From contig KN834766.1 in assembly GCA_000827265.1 (NCBI GenBank), forward strand, positions 367,061 to 431,060: a stretch of 64,000 nucleotides of DNA, in the 5' to 3' direction. The stretch's first letter is position 1, and every line of letters starts with the position of its first letter. Below the pieces are notes generated by a model. The model did no database searches. It was given only the letters and a program-made list of their open reading frames with translations, and was not told where the DNA came from. This DNA is from Collybiopsis luxurians FD-317 M1 (Eukaryota > Basidiomycota > Agaricomycetes > Agaricales > Omphalotaceae). Shown here one piece after another: positions 22,632 through 33,975 of this stretch. The translations under genes and the position numbers were made by a program.

Positions 22632-23996
22632 TCACATCCGAAGGATGATATACCTAGGTCTTTGAGAATTGGCTGCGATTCTGCATGTTTGGCTACCTAC
22701 ATGATATCGTTCAGGGAGACTGGCTTCATCATTACATTCACCAGAAGAATTATTTTCAGTCTTCAAATGCCGTTCCGAATTGGAGGAATGGTAGGTAGCG
22801 GTGCTAAGTCTCCGTACAAATTCATCAGTATCTGTATTCGCAGTGAACGTCACTTCAGTAACCAACTTGAACGGATTTTTTGGATCTTGTCGGATAGCAA
22901 TTCTGAAGCCACGCAGAAAAACACAGCCTGATTGTACATTATCTGCACCACTTGAAGCTGTTGCGTGGTCACATCTGCTAAACCTGTACCTAGACATTCC
23001 TCCAGCTTTTTCAGCTGCTTTAGGAATAAAATCTAGACGAACTGGTATCCCCTGAGGTCTTGCGTTGTTGAAAGATGCCACGCCCCAGGCTCGCGCTTTG
23101 TCGCACCCAGTGACAAGATATAGGCCTTCATGCAGTCCCATAGCCAGACCTCCTTGGCTTCGGTCCCCATTGATAAAGTCAAACCATGTCTGAGCGCATT
23201 CCGCAGTGTATTGGTATAGCGCAATCCAGTGCTGATGATCGATTCTCTTTCCTCCTTCTGGTAATACGAGGAAAGCGCCTTCTGAAGCCGACGATAGGAA
23301 TGTTAATCCTGCACCCACATCTTCTGGAACACCTCTGTAATTTACCAACTGTCAATGTATAGTCATTTAGAACAGGATAATTAAAAACACACGGGATTGA
23401 GGCTTGTCCTTCAGGAAAAGGAATGTTACTTTTAGAGATTCCAGAAGTCTCGCTGGCGACATGTGAACCTGGTTCAAATTCCGCCGGTTCTTCCTCGACA
23501 TTATAGTAATCTTCCATGGGAAGTGGTTTGAAATTTGGAGGGACTCTGCACAGATTTATGGGATGATCCGAAGAGTGAAAGACATTAAAGAGATATGTGA
23601 ACCCTCCAAAACCATTCAGAATCCCGACATCTCCAATACGAACTCCTTCACGCTTGTAGGCATCTGGTAGGCGCACACCTTGAGCTTGAGGCTTCCATAA
23701 GGCATACCCTCGTTTTGCGAGTAGGAGTGATCGCGCATAGAGCTCAGAAGGAGATTCTCTCACATGGTCGTGGTGTACCGGGGAGGTCACAGGAGGTATG
23801 GACAGAGCTGCATGGTTCACTGTCGTGGCTGGTGGACTGGGAGAAGGTACACGAAGAGGTTGAACGGAAGCAACGAAATGGTTGTTGGTAAATGTAAGTC
23901 TTTGAGCTTGAGGGAAAAATCTATGTCAAAACAGAGGTTGAGTATAACATTCGATTAGCCAGTCAGAACATACAAGGGAACACTCTCCAGCGTCAT
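22632..23996 (-). CDS. uncharacterised agaricomycete protein, 417 aa
   Basis: Three exons (23996-23974, 23920-23393, 23334-22632) with 53- and 58-nt introns sum to 417 codons plus stop. The first exon is only 23 nt and supplies the ATG. The protein has the architecture of a very common agaricomycete family of unknown role: a G-Y-A-L-W-x-P element, REGVRIGDVGILNGFGGFTY, LFNVFHSSDHPIN, then a C-terminal half with GAFLVLPEGG, an alternating aromatic segment, and the signature LYLVTGCDKARAWGVASF. There is no signal peptide or membrane segment. Those conserved positions are all present, so the gene looks functional. I do not know its biochemical activity. Confidence 0.75.
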
Positions 23997-24358
23997 AGTA
24001 TAGGTGAGGGAAAGGTGAGATGATGGGCCGCATTGCCTGACACTACTGATTTTATCAGGTGCTATTATTCCCACGGCATTCTATTCAAAAGCTGGAATGG
24101 CAATTCTGTATGGAATTCTGCACAGCACTATGAGTAGGCGTGACTGTTTTGCAACAGCTTTGGCGCTCGTAGGCAGATTCTACTTGTTGGTTGCTTATTG
24201 GTGATCACCGCCTTCATTATCTCTCGCCCGGCCACTCCAACGCAACGCGTGACAACCTGTAACAACCCAAAACTGAGCGAGAACAGTTTGTATTTTGACA
24301 CATATCCAACAAATCTTTTAGCCCGTACTCAACGACAAACAACCTTTTTTAAATTTAT
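23997..24358. promoter_or_regulatory. spacer: promoter of the uncharacterised gene and 3' end of GH92
   Basis: About 360 bp. It must contain the start region of the minus-strand gene that begins at 23996 and the 3' UTR of the GH92 gene. No single strong element is visible. Confidence 0.4.
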
Positions 24359-27300
24359 TTACAAAGCAAACCCTCCAGTCTCCAACGAATCCGGAAGCCC
24401 AGCAGGCCCACACCCTCTCGCAGCCGCCGCATCCGCATCTCCATCAACCTCGATCACCACCTCCCCACCTCCAACCACATCCTCAAAATCAATCGTACAC
24501 ACGCTCCCCGTATCCTTCCCATTCACTGTCACACGCTTGACGAACAGCCTGCTCCCGCTAGGCGGGGTCGCGACGATGGTAGAAGGGTCGAATCCAGATA
24601 CGGTAAACTTGGTTTCGGTGTTGAAGGCCTCGTTGAAAAGGGTGTAGGAGGAGACGAAGGGCGAGCCGATGAGGAATTGGGTTGATGCTTGGACTGGGTA
24701 GAGGCCTAACAGGTGGAAGGTGAGGAGAGCGGCCATGGCGCCTGAATCGTCGTTCCCAGGTATGCTGATGTAACCCGGTTTTGAGAACACGCCAAGATTG
24801 CGAAAAGAATACTCGAACGACTCACCCTCCAATCTGCGTACTGAAATCCGTGAACACCACATTTCGTACACGCAGAGCTGAGAGATCAGGTCGACCTGCG
24901 TAGTGATATATCGAGGGTATGTTGAACGAAGGTTCGTTCCCGGCTGTAAAGTACCCCTTGGCGAAGTAGTTGTTACTGTGCCAAACCATAAGTTCATATC
25001 AACTACGATGATAATGAAGCTAGAGAACCGACCGACTTACACCCTATTTACAAAAGTCGTATTTCCACCCATCAACCGGACGAGTGTGGCAACTGAATGA
25101 GGAGCGAAAAAGCTCATTTCCCAAGAAGAAGCTAAAGTTGGAGTTCTTTGTCAGTACGAGTGCAATCGTTTCGATTTGGCACACACACATTCATAGAATC
25201 CAGAGTCATTATCAGTCCCTCTCGCACAGGAATGTGCGATGGGATCGACAGGCGAGCAAGTTACCGGATCCGTAAACGCAAAAGTCCCGTTCTATCACAA
25301 CCCATAACCGTCAACCAAACGAGAAAACGGAACAACCTCCACAAAACGCTCACCTGAAACCTCCTCTGCGCAAACCCACTAAACCCATCGCTCGTCACAT
25401 TCGGATCCCACATGTTCACAAAGTTCATACTCCTATTCGCGTATTTGGCAATATCGGCTTGCGACTTTTTGAGCGCGATACCAGCTTGGCGGACTGCAAA
25501 GTCCCCGAGGGCGTACTACGCAAGTGACACATTAGCGCGCTGGTCGGCCTCATGCAGTCAAGCAAGATAGAAACCGTTTAAAACAACTTACTTCATAACA
25601 CCTGGACGCCTCTCGCGTAGGCAACCCGACATCTCCCGACGGATCTACCCAGTCGGTTGGGATATAGTCGAACATTATCCATGCCGTATTTTGTCGTCCA
25701 ACTGTCCCGGGAGAGGATAAGCCTGGATTCATCCTAGCAGCCTTGGAAGCACATACCAGTTAACCAGTCTGGGGCCTATGAAACCAATTGCAGTCAGCAT
25801 CGAGAGAGGAGGATCCTCGAACAGCCTTGACTTGCCGTATTTTCTGCCGTATCAACCAACGCCTGATACAAGTCATCCGTCGGTACACCCAACTCTTCCG
25901 CCTGTTCCGCATACTTGACAGCAAACTCTCCAAGAATCGGCATGCCGTCGCTTCCACCTTGAACGTACCCACTTAAGAAGCAATTCAAACCAAACGCATC
26001 AATTAGCTGAACCACGAGAAGAGAATGAAAACACGTACGGTTTCGTATTCGCGCGGCATTCCGGAATGAATCCTGTATTTCTCCAGCCATCTACATACGC
26101 ACTGACAATTTGTGCCCATTCTCGGGGCGAGGTTAAGGATAACAATGGGTGGACGGTTCGGAAGACGTCCCAGGAGCTATAGAAATGAAGTTCAAGGACG
26201 GAAACAGTGATCAAGATAACGCAGAAGCTGACCAGAACATAGCGTCGAAGAACGGGAAGGGCGACTCCCAGTAAGGGTTCTCTCCGGTAAAGTTGGCTGG
26301 AACAAGAGACGCGCGGTAAAGCTGGAAAAAAAAAAAAGTAGAATTTCAGTATCAGTATAGAAACAGAGAACGAGCAAAGGTCGGCGACGTACAGAAGAAT
26401 ACAAAAGCTCCACAATCGTCGCATTCTCCTTCTCCACATCAATCTGAACCCGACTCAACACATCCTCCCACTCACTTTGCGAGGCAGCTACAATCGCGTC
26501 CCAGTCCCAAGCGCCTTCCTTAGTAACAGGTACCTCCTCCTGGGCATTCGAGCAAGCCTGGGCGGAGCTGATCATGGATACACCAAACCGCGCAACAACT
26601 TGAGTAGCGTTGAAATGGACTAGTCCGCCAGCTTGGACAGGCGATACGCTGGTGGTGAACGGAAACTGAAGGGACATGTTTGAGGAGCTTGAGAGAGCTA
26701 TATCGAATACGGCCGGGCTGGAGGTGCTAGCAGATTGATATGTCCCATATTGCAGAGGTACGGAGTCGAAATCGTAGCAAGCGAATGCGCTATAATTACT
26801 AAAACCCAAGTTAACGATAGTTCCTTACAAACATAGTGTGTAAAACGTACCTTGGACCGTAACTCTGCAAGAATGTGCCACCCAACTGAACATGGCCAGA
26901 GGAAGAGATAGACATGGTCCCACCAGAGAAGGAACGACCCAGATCGTTCGTCAGGTCGACTACAAGATAGTTTGACCCAGTAGAGGACGCAGGGAAAGTG
27001 AAACGGATGAGACCGGCACGGCGAGTTGATGTAGTTTCGATTTGGATCCCACTCACGAACGTGGTTGAAAAATACCCAGGAGAAGCTACATCTGTACCTG
27101 CTGCACGTAAAGCTGCTCGCGCTGCTATTCCAGGTTGGCAGGTAGCAATATTCACACCCGAAGAATTCGAGCATGTGCCGATGAAAGGAAATAACGGAAA
27201 CACTCCGTATCCACCGTCGGTATTTCCTCCTGTACCTTCGTCATGGAGGAGAGAGATTCCAGTGATGCTGGAATTATCGTGGATGTAGCCTGCTTGTCGG

Positions 27301-27497
27301 GGAGCGGTGCTTACGTCGATACCGACTTTGGCCATGGCATGAGGAACTGCGGCTCCAGGGAACGCGTTGCCTCCCGAGCCACCATTAGCACCGGATGCGG
27401 TACCGATGAAGAGATTTACCAGGGAGGTCAGATTAGCAGCATTCGAGGGCGCCGCAGACGCTAGCAGAGGGAGAAAAAATGAAGGCCGCAACTTCAT
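24359..27497 (-). CDS. GH92 family alpha-mannosidase, secreted
   Basis: Twelve exons sum to 818 codons plus stop: 27497-26851, 26798-26393, 26321-26233, 26176-26039, 25971-25836, 25775-25757, 25701-25592, 25515-25354, 25291-25189, 25131-25041, 24975-24826, 24764-24359. MKLRPSFFLPLLASAAPSNA is a good signal peptide. GH92 landmarks in order: NLFIGTASGANGGSGGNAFPGA near the start, GISLLHDEGTGG, a middle domain with FYxxWD-like CSWDVFRTVHPLLSL, GYVQGGSDGMPIL, SSWEMSFFAPHSVATL, NEPSFNIPSIYHYAGRPD and PGNDDSGAMAALLTFHLLGLYPV. The GNDD aspartates are the catalytic base region in this calcium-dependent, exo-acting family, which trims alpha-mannose from glycans and mannoproteins. Intron 5 appears to be GC-AG and intron 4 ends in AAG; exon 6 is 19 nt. 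Confidence 0.92.
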
Positions 27498-28237
27498 GGT
27501 TCAGAATAAAGCGGTTGCGCATAGGATTTGCGGGAGAGATATATATTTCGAAAGCAAATTCACATCAGCACATGATAGTGCAACTGACCGACGGTTCAAA
27601 AGTAGAACGCATATGCAAAGGTACCAAAGAAGCTCTAAATTCCAGTCATGCTGGGTGAAGACCTGAATATAAAACTGAGGTTTGATTGTAGAATCGTTTT
27701 ACAAAAATAACACTCGCTCACCATTACTGAATAGAGCTCCCAAAAAAACAAGATACTGGCGTGTTCGCATTGATCAACCATCCACCTTCCGAGCGTGTTG
27801 GGGTCAAAATTGGCCAAAATTCATATGAATAAGCTATTCAAGCCGTCAACAGATGAGTCGAAGATCTTGAACGAATTTCAGAAAGAGAAAAGGTATTCGA
27901 CATCGTGGTTAGAAAATAAGCCTGGACGGCAATGGTTGCCCTTTTTGGGTACTTGAGCGCTTAATGATTCCGTGACCTGCGCAAGTTGTCTAAGTACTCA
28001 GGCCTCAGGCCTCAGGTCGCGGTCGGACTCGAATGCCACGGACGGATGGTACTGGCGCAATTGTGGCATAGGCTATGCGACTGAAACGCGACTAGCTGTC
28101 AAATAGGATGGTGTAACGTGTCTATCCGGAACTCAAACATTAAAAGCCCTGTTGACCGCTTACCTTCAACCTTCAAGATTCCCTAGTATCACTTCTCGAC
28201 TCGCTTCAAGGTTTACCCCCCAAAGGCCAAGAAATCT
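27498..28237. promoter_or_regulatory. divergent promoter region (GH92 and SDR1)
   Basis: 740 bp between two genes read away from each other. An ATATATAT run lies about 45 bp upstream of the GH92 start. Near 28,000 there is a short GCCTCAG repeat. No binding site can be named. Confidence 0.45.
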
Positions 28238-29635
28238 ATGTTCGGTGCACGAGAAACTCTCGAGTTAACAGACCTTCATGGAAAGGTGGCAATTGTCACC
28301 GGAGGAAAGTGAGTTCATTACGTATTCCTCTTTCTCCTTCTTCTGTTCTCCTTCTACCTGCATCTCTCCTAACTTTGCTTTGCTTCAAAGCTCCGGAATC
28401 GGCTATGCAACGATCCAATTCCTCACAGAGCAAGGCGCTAAAGTGTACATGGGTTCTCGAAATGAGGAAAAGGCTCTAACAGCCATTGAACAACTTCAGG
28501 AAAATCTACGTCAGAAAAACAAAACCGGTGGAAGTGTTCATTGGCTCAGACTTGATTTATTGGATCCTCGTTTAGCAGAGAGGGCAGCAGAGGAAATTAT
28601 TCGAAAGGAAAAACGACTCGATATACTAAGTTAGTTGGATTTTCGGGTTTTTTGGTTACCGGTTGCACCTTCATTGACAATTCTACCCATTTATAGTCAA
28701 TAACGCGTAAGATTTTGGGCATCTGCTTCGAGTCCTGTACTTGGCAACTTACTCGAAATGTCACAGCGCAGGCGGAACTCCCAATAGCATGACCAAGGAC
28801 GGACTACTTGAAATGATGGTCGTAAAGTGAGTACTACTGCGTCTGTAGTCTATGTAGCGAGATTGTTCACATTATTCTTGTTTCCAGTTATATTAGCCAT
28901 TTCGTTCTCACCGAAACCCTGCTTCCTCTGCTCAAGAGCACAGCAGCTGAGAAGGACTCGGACGTTCGGATTATTAATGTATGCCTACTCCCCCGACAGC
29001 GGAACTTGCTTCGGAATACTAAGCATAACTGAATTTAATCTATTAGCTGACATCCGCTTACCACGCTAAAGTCAAGGTCGATTCATTTGTTGGAAAAGAA
29101 ACTCTCAACAAGCAGTACGGCGATACCATGAAAGGCCATTTATACGGTTATGGTACAGTTTCCATGCCTCAGTTATTCTTTACCCCTTTGTTCTTGCATA
29201 CTCATACTCTCTGTCTTCCCAGGTGTTACGAAACTAGCCAACATCCTACACACCAAACACCTCCAGTCCCGTCTCAACTCCGAAGGCGCACGAATCACAT
29301 GTATCACTCTCCATCCCGGTGTCGTAGCCACTCCGGGAGTGTATCAGCTTTTCTCCTCTTCAGGTTTACTACAGAAACTTCTCGCAAAGACTATAATACC
29401 ACTATTCTTCCAAGAGCCAAGACAAGGTGCTATGAACTCTGCCTTTGCAGCTGCTAGCAAACAAGTTGCTGCCGCTAGGGAGAGTACTGATGAGGCAGAG
29501 AAAAAAATGTATGAAGGAGTGTACTTGATGCCCATTGGGAAGATCACGGAGCCGTCCAAGTATGCAAAGGATGAGAGGTTACAGAATGAACTGTATGAAA
29601 CAACTAGAGAAATTTTAGATGAGATGGGATTATGA
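28238..29635 (+). CDS. short-chain dehydrogenase/reductase (SDR1)
   Basis: Seven exons (28238-28308, 28391-28629, 28697-28706, 28767-28826, 28888-28978, 29047-29152, 29223-29635) give 329 residues. The Rossmann motif TGGNSGIG is split by intron 1; the NNA element sits on a 10-nt exon; LTSAYH carries the catalytic Ser region and YGVTK the Tyr-x3-Lys pair. LHPGVVATPG follows, as in retinol-dehydrogenase/WW-oxidoreductase-like fungal SDRs. It should be an NAD(P)-dependent oxidoreductase; the substrate is unknown. All key residues are present. The paralogue at 31594 has the same intron positions. Confidence 0.9.
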
Positions 29636-30592
29636 GGTTGGGACTTGTAATACTGTATTGTATATTCTATCTAATTAGGCTAATTGGGGGAGTGGGAAGG
29701 GGGTACACATATTGCAGAACCAGTCATGTTGAATGTGTGTGTTTTTTCAGCAGACCAAAATACAGCTCAGTGGTGTGGAGAACCATTGAAAAGGCAATGA
29801 CTTGTTCGTTACTTGATTTGCTGAATAACTTAAAGCATGCACAATGGTCTTTCGACTCCACCCAGAGAATGTATGCCCCATTAGATCACTTAACGGAAAT
29901 CTGGACCACCGATATCCCCGCTGTTGTGCGAACGAAAGTCTTCATGTCAGAGTTCTGGGTCGATTTAATATGTTTTCACTGGAATAGGCATCCGGCGTTG
30001 ATACAGTGCGGAAGTCGATCCCTGACAATTTTGTTCTAAATTATTCGTTCGTGCCTTGGAATGAGCTCAATTATGTTTGCAAGACGCCGAGTTACTGTAG
30101 CAGCAAATTGCAAGGCATATTGAACCTCTCGTGTGTCTACCCTTTCTTCCATGCAGTGACACGCCAAAAACCCGTATACTGATCGAATATTGATTCAATC
30201 CTGATTCGAGGGGGTAATCAAACGCTGGCTCGACTCTGCTTGGCAGCATCCATTTCCAATGAATATCCCTTCCGCTGACTGGACGATTCCTTTTCGCCTT
30301 CATCCTAGTAACACTTCATTGGCCTAAACGGTATATCTGAACCAGTCATCTGGCCGCCATTGGCCATCAGAATTAACCTGAATTCGGAATCTTCGTACGT
30401 GGAGAAACAGCTGTCAATCTATCGTTCTCTCTGGAACAACCGCATTGCTACGGATGCCTAAGTACGGGCGCCCGGAGGCATGAGTGGTGATGGAGGGGTT
30501 CAGACGCTCGTCCTTATCCTCTTTCACCGGAACACCTAAACCCTTTCTGATCAAGAAGCACCTCCGTTCAAAGGATTCAGGCCACACCAGAA
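29636..30592. other. intergenic, no gene seen
   Basis: Nearly 1 kb after SDR1 without a supportable gene. Small frames exist but none shows codon structure or family likeness. Confidence 0.5.
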
Positions 30593-31111
30593 GTGGTAAG
30601 TTTTAGTCTTGTATTTTTGAATGTAACTTTGATGATTATTGTAGAAACCAATCCAGTTGAAAAGGCAAAGTGTTCTCAAATGTATTTTGCAGCTACTAAT
30701 CGCGATGGTTTCGGGACTCCGTTGCAGCGGGATCACGCCCTTTCACTCCTTCCACTTCTGCGCAGGGTCTTCTTCGGTGGTGCCTCGGGCGTGATATGTC
30801 CTGAACAAAGTGATCTCAAACCGCAAGGCAACTGTGAGGAACGTGAATCAAGTGATAGTGACGACGACCCCAAACCGGAGACAGAAACGTTCCGATCTCC
30901 GCCTTCTCGTACTCGTTCTCAACGCGACGCTTCTATTCATGCATCCAATAGCTTGATGGTGCAGGTTCCTCTCGTTCAACGAAGTACGATGACCTCTCGA
31001 ATGTTAGATCTGGATGAACTTTCCAGATTTCGCGACGCCAATGTAACTCCTGCTTTACTAATATTTTGTCGCTCAGTTAATGACTTCGCCATCTTCAGCC
31101 ACTGCAGCTAA
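30593..31111 (+). pseudogene. fragment related to the acidic-motif protein at 34 kb
   Basis: The open frame contains FFGGASGVICPEQSDLKPQG, then NCEERESSDSDDDPKPE and a Ser/Arg/Pro stretch, aligned without gaps to FFPAASGLRFSERSDFTKVE and DYEEDESSSSDDDRREP of the gene at 33976. It stops after this first repeat unit; the two further units and the Ser/Tyr-rich tail are missing. A clear start is not visible; an acceptor-like site at about 30,645 could join an upstream exon. It is probably a truncated copy left by duplication of the SDR-plus-motif pair, though a short expressed gene cannot be excluded. Confidence 0.5.
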
Positions 31112-31593
31112 CGATCATAAGTGCTGGTGATATAATCCTTCCAACAGCCTGTACCTTACATTCGTGATTCGTCCCTACCTGTTTGCATCTATTCTTGTGC
31201 ATATTCTCAATTTTGCCCTTGGTCTATGGACGCCGTTCATTTTCGCGGTGAAAAAATTGTTCTATTAGCTGAATACTTCCGAAGGGAAGTAGGGCAGGAT
31301 AATCTGAGGGTGGGCTTGTACGCTGCTGCTGCGAACTCAATCAGCTGAAATTGTCACGATAGGAGAGTAGTTCCCATCTCCATCTGCACCCCGAGCCTGT
31401 ATGCTACACGTACATCAACGACCTTGATTGAATTTCAACGGCGTCCCATGGATGCTCTTTCCCACTGGCAATGTATATAATTCGGATCTCGAGACAAAGA
31501 GCCTTCTTGTGCTGCAACTACCACCCGCCAGGTCCAAGGTCCGATAGCTTTTCAAGATTCTTTCCGGTTAGCCCAACTATATCCAAGAAGTCC
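31112..31593 (+). promoter_or_regulatory. SDR2 upstream region
   Basis: About 480 bp. A TATA-like TGTATATAATTC near 31,471 lies about 120 bp before the SDR2 ATG. Otherwise no feature seen. Confidence 0.4.
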
Positions 31594-33287
31594 ATGTTCG
31601 GCAGTCGGGAAGAACTCGAGTTGACTGACTTTTATGGCAAAGTTGCGATTGTTACCGGAGGAAAGTGAGTTTGGAGTGCATTCTGTCTTTTTTTCTCCTT
31701 CTCCCTTTTCTGATTTGGACACTCCCTTGACAGTTCCGAAATTGGGTATGTAACTATTCAATTTCTCGCAGAGCAAGGTGCCAAAGTATACATGGGATCC
31801 CGGAATGAGGAAAAGGCGTTAAAGGCCATTGAGGAAATCCAGGCAAACCTATGCCAAAGAAACAAAACCGATGGAAGTGTCCATTGGCTTCGACTTGATT
31901 TATCGGATCCACGTTTGGTAAAGAGGGCAGCGGAGGAACTCCTTCAAAAAGAGGAACGACTTGATATAATAGGTTAGTACTGGCACTCAATTCATCAGCA
32001 CCCTCACGTACCCGTTCTTGATAATTTTGATTCCGTAGTCAATGATGCGTAAGTTCTGAGTGCCTTCGATCTAAATTCGGTTGATCATGAAAGGACCACT
32101 TGCATGGTCAAGCACCTTGCTTGAAGGCATCTCCATCGTTAGGGTGAGGAAGTGAAAATGCAAATTAAACATTACGGCTAAGACAAGTAACCATTGAATA
32201 TTCAATCTAAAGGGATCAAACTTTGCTCAGTTTCCTTTCGCCCATGCATATAAGTAATGTATCAACTAGTGTTGATGTAGACTGCGTTGTAGCTACAATC
32301 CCCGATTGCGACGGCATCCCTAATTAGTAATTACCTAGTTTGTCGATGTTGATGAAGCGTGACCTTCGGACCGATTTGACCCGTGCAGTTTCTGCGAGTG
32401 AAGTGGAGTGCAATAGACCTTGCAAGCAAGGTGATGCAAGCAAGGTGACAAGCAAGGTGACAGACGTCATCCCAACAAAATGACAAAAGATGGGCTGCTC
32501 GAGGCGGTGGTTGTCAAGTGAGTAGAATGGGGTTCTAGGAAAGATCAAAATCGCTCAGATTGATCTCTAGTTACATCAGCCATTTTGTTCTTACTGAGAC
32601 CCTAATTCCTCTGCTAAAGAGCACTGCAGCTCAGATGGACTCGGATGTTCGGATCGTTAACGTACGCCTACTCACCCTCACAGCGAATTTCAATGCTTTG
32701 CATAACTGAAAAAAGAAAAAACACCGATTTATTAGGTGTCATCCGGTTACCACGCTAGAGTCGAGGTCGATTCGTTTGTTGGAAAAAAAAGTCTCAATAG
32801 ACAGTACGGAGAGACTATGAGAGGGAAACTGTACGGTTATGGTATGTCCATTATAACCTCATTCTCTTTTTTTGCTACTTGTTTTTTCTTCCATTTTTCA
32901 CCTACTCATCTCTCATACGTTCGTTCAGGTGTCACGAAACTGGCCAACATCTTACACACGAAACATCTCCAATCTCGTCTAAGATCTGAAGGACCAGGAA
33001 TAACATGCATTGCCCTCCATCCCGGTGTCGTAGCCACTCCCGGAGCAGAGAAACATCTCACCTCTTTAGGCTTCCTAGGAAGAATTCTGGCAAAGATTGT
33101 GATACCATTATTCTTCCTGTCATTGAGACAAGGCGCGATAAACTCTGCCTCTGCAGCAGCTGGGAAACGGATTGCTGCCGCTAAGGCGAGTGCCGACGAG
33201 GCGGAGAGAAAAATGTATGGGGGTGTGTACTTGATGCCTGTAGGGAAGATTACAGAGGCGTCCAAGTACGCAGATGATGAGACGTAA
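31594..33287 (+). CDS. short-chain dehydrogenase/reductase (SDR2), diverged duplicate
   Basis: Seven exons match SDR1 position by position (31594-31664, 31734-31972, 32039-32048, 32464-32517, 32571-32661, 32736-32841, 32929-33287) and give 309 residues. The Ser region (VSSGYH) and YGVTK are kept. Three faults are visible: the cofactor motif reads TGGNSEIG, with Glu for the second Gly; the NNA element reads NDA; and a TAA ends the protein about 17 codons before the ancestral TGA at about 33,341, beyond which the old frame is still readable. Intron 3 has grown to about 415 bp against about 60 bp in SDR1. It may be inactive or altered in cofactor use; the clean splicing argues that it was expressed recently. 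Confidence 0.75.
32049..32463 (+). other. enlarged intron 3 of SDR2 with short tandem repeats
   Basis: The intron is about seven times the usual length here. Near its 3' end CAAGCAAGGTGA-type units repeat three to four times (about 32,420-32,463), running into the acceptor. Confidence 0.6.
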
Positions 33288-33341
33288 CAAACAGAATTAT
33301 ATGATATGACAAGAGAAATTCTGGGAGACATGGGATTATGA

Positions 33342-33975
33342 GTTGGATTCGTGTACTCTGGCTCATTTAGCCTAATTGAGAAGAAAATTGATAGGTGTAC
33401 AAATCCGATGTTCAAGCTATGATACTAATGATAATCAAAAAGTGTCTACAGCCCACTGACAGACAGGACCGAATCAATAGCGATTGTCTCTTCCAGTCGC
33501 AAGCGCAATCTCTCCTTCCAGAGTCTAACGTATCAGATATCGATGCATGTCCTTTCTCGATCTTACGAAATACAACCTCATTGTTCGAAACGCTCTACGC
33601 TGTGTGTTAGAAATAGACGTGAGCAAGCAGTACGTACCTGCTTTGGAGCAATGGCTGTTAACTTATTGTGTTTCGGAACGACGCCCATAGGCACCAGAAA
33701 ACCAAAAGTTATGATGCGCGTTGTTCCCATCGTCGTAGTTAACAGTCTGTTGTAAAAAGCTGTATGTATATCGCATCTGAACCCAAATCCGTACAACAGA
33801 CTCTCACACTAGAGGCCAGGTAGTTCTGTTTTTGTATGCAGAATAAGATTTACAGAAACAATTCTACGATTGCATCTAGACTCTGAACCCACAAACCATG
33901 TCCTCGTTTTGCTACTACGGATTATCGGAACGGCCTCGTGTAATTTCTATATTTTCTTTTTTCGAAAAGATATAA
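33342..33975 (+). promoter_or_regulatory. region upstream of the acidic-motif gene
   Basis: No gene seen. GATATAAATG directly at the proposed start could be a TATA box, in which case translation would begin at the second ATG, 34012, 12 codons later. Confidence 0.35.

Noticed and set aside
22801..23055. Plus-strand frames under the 22.6-24.0 kb gene
   Set aside because: Shadows of the minus-strand exons, which carry the conserved VTGCDKARAWG motif and valid splice sites.
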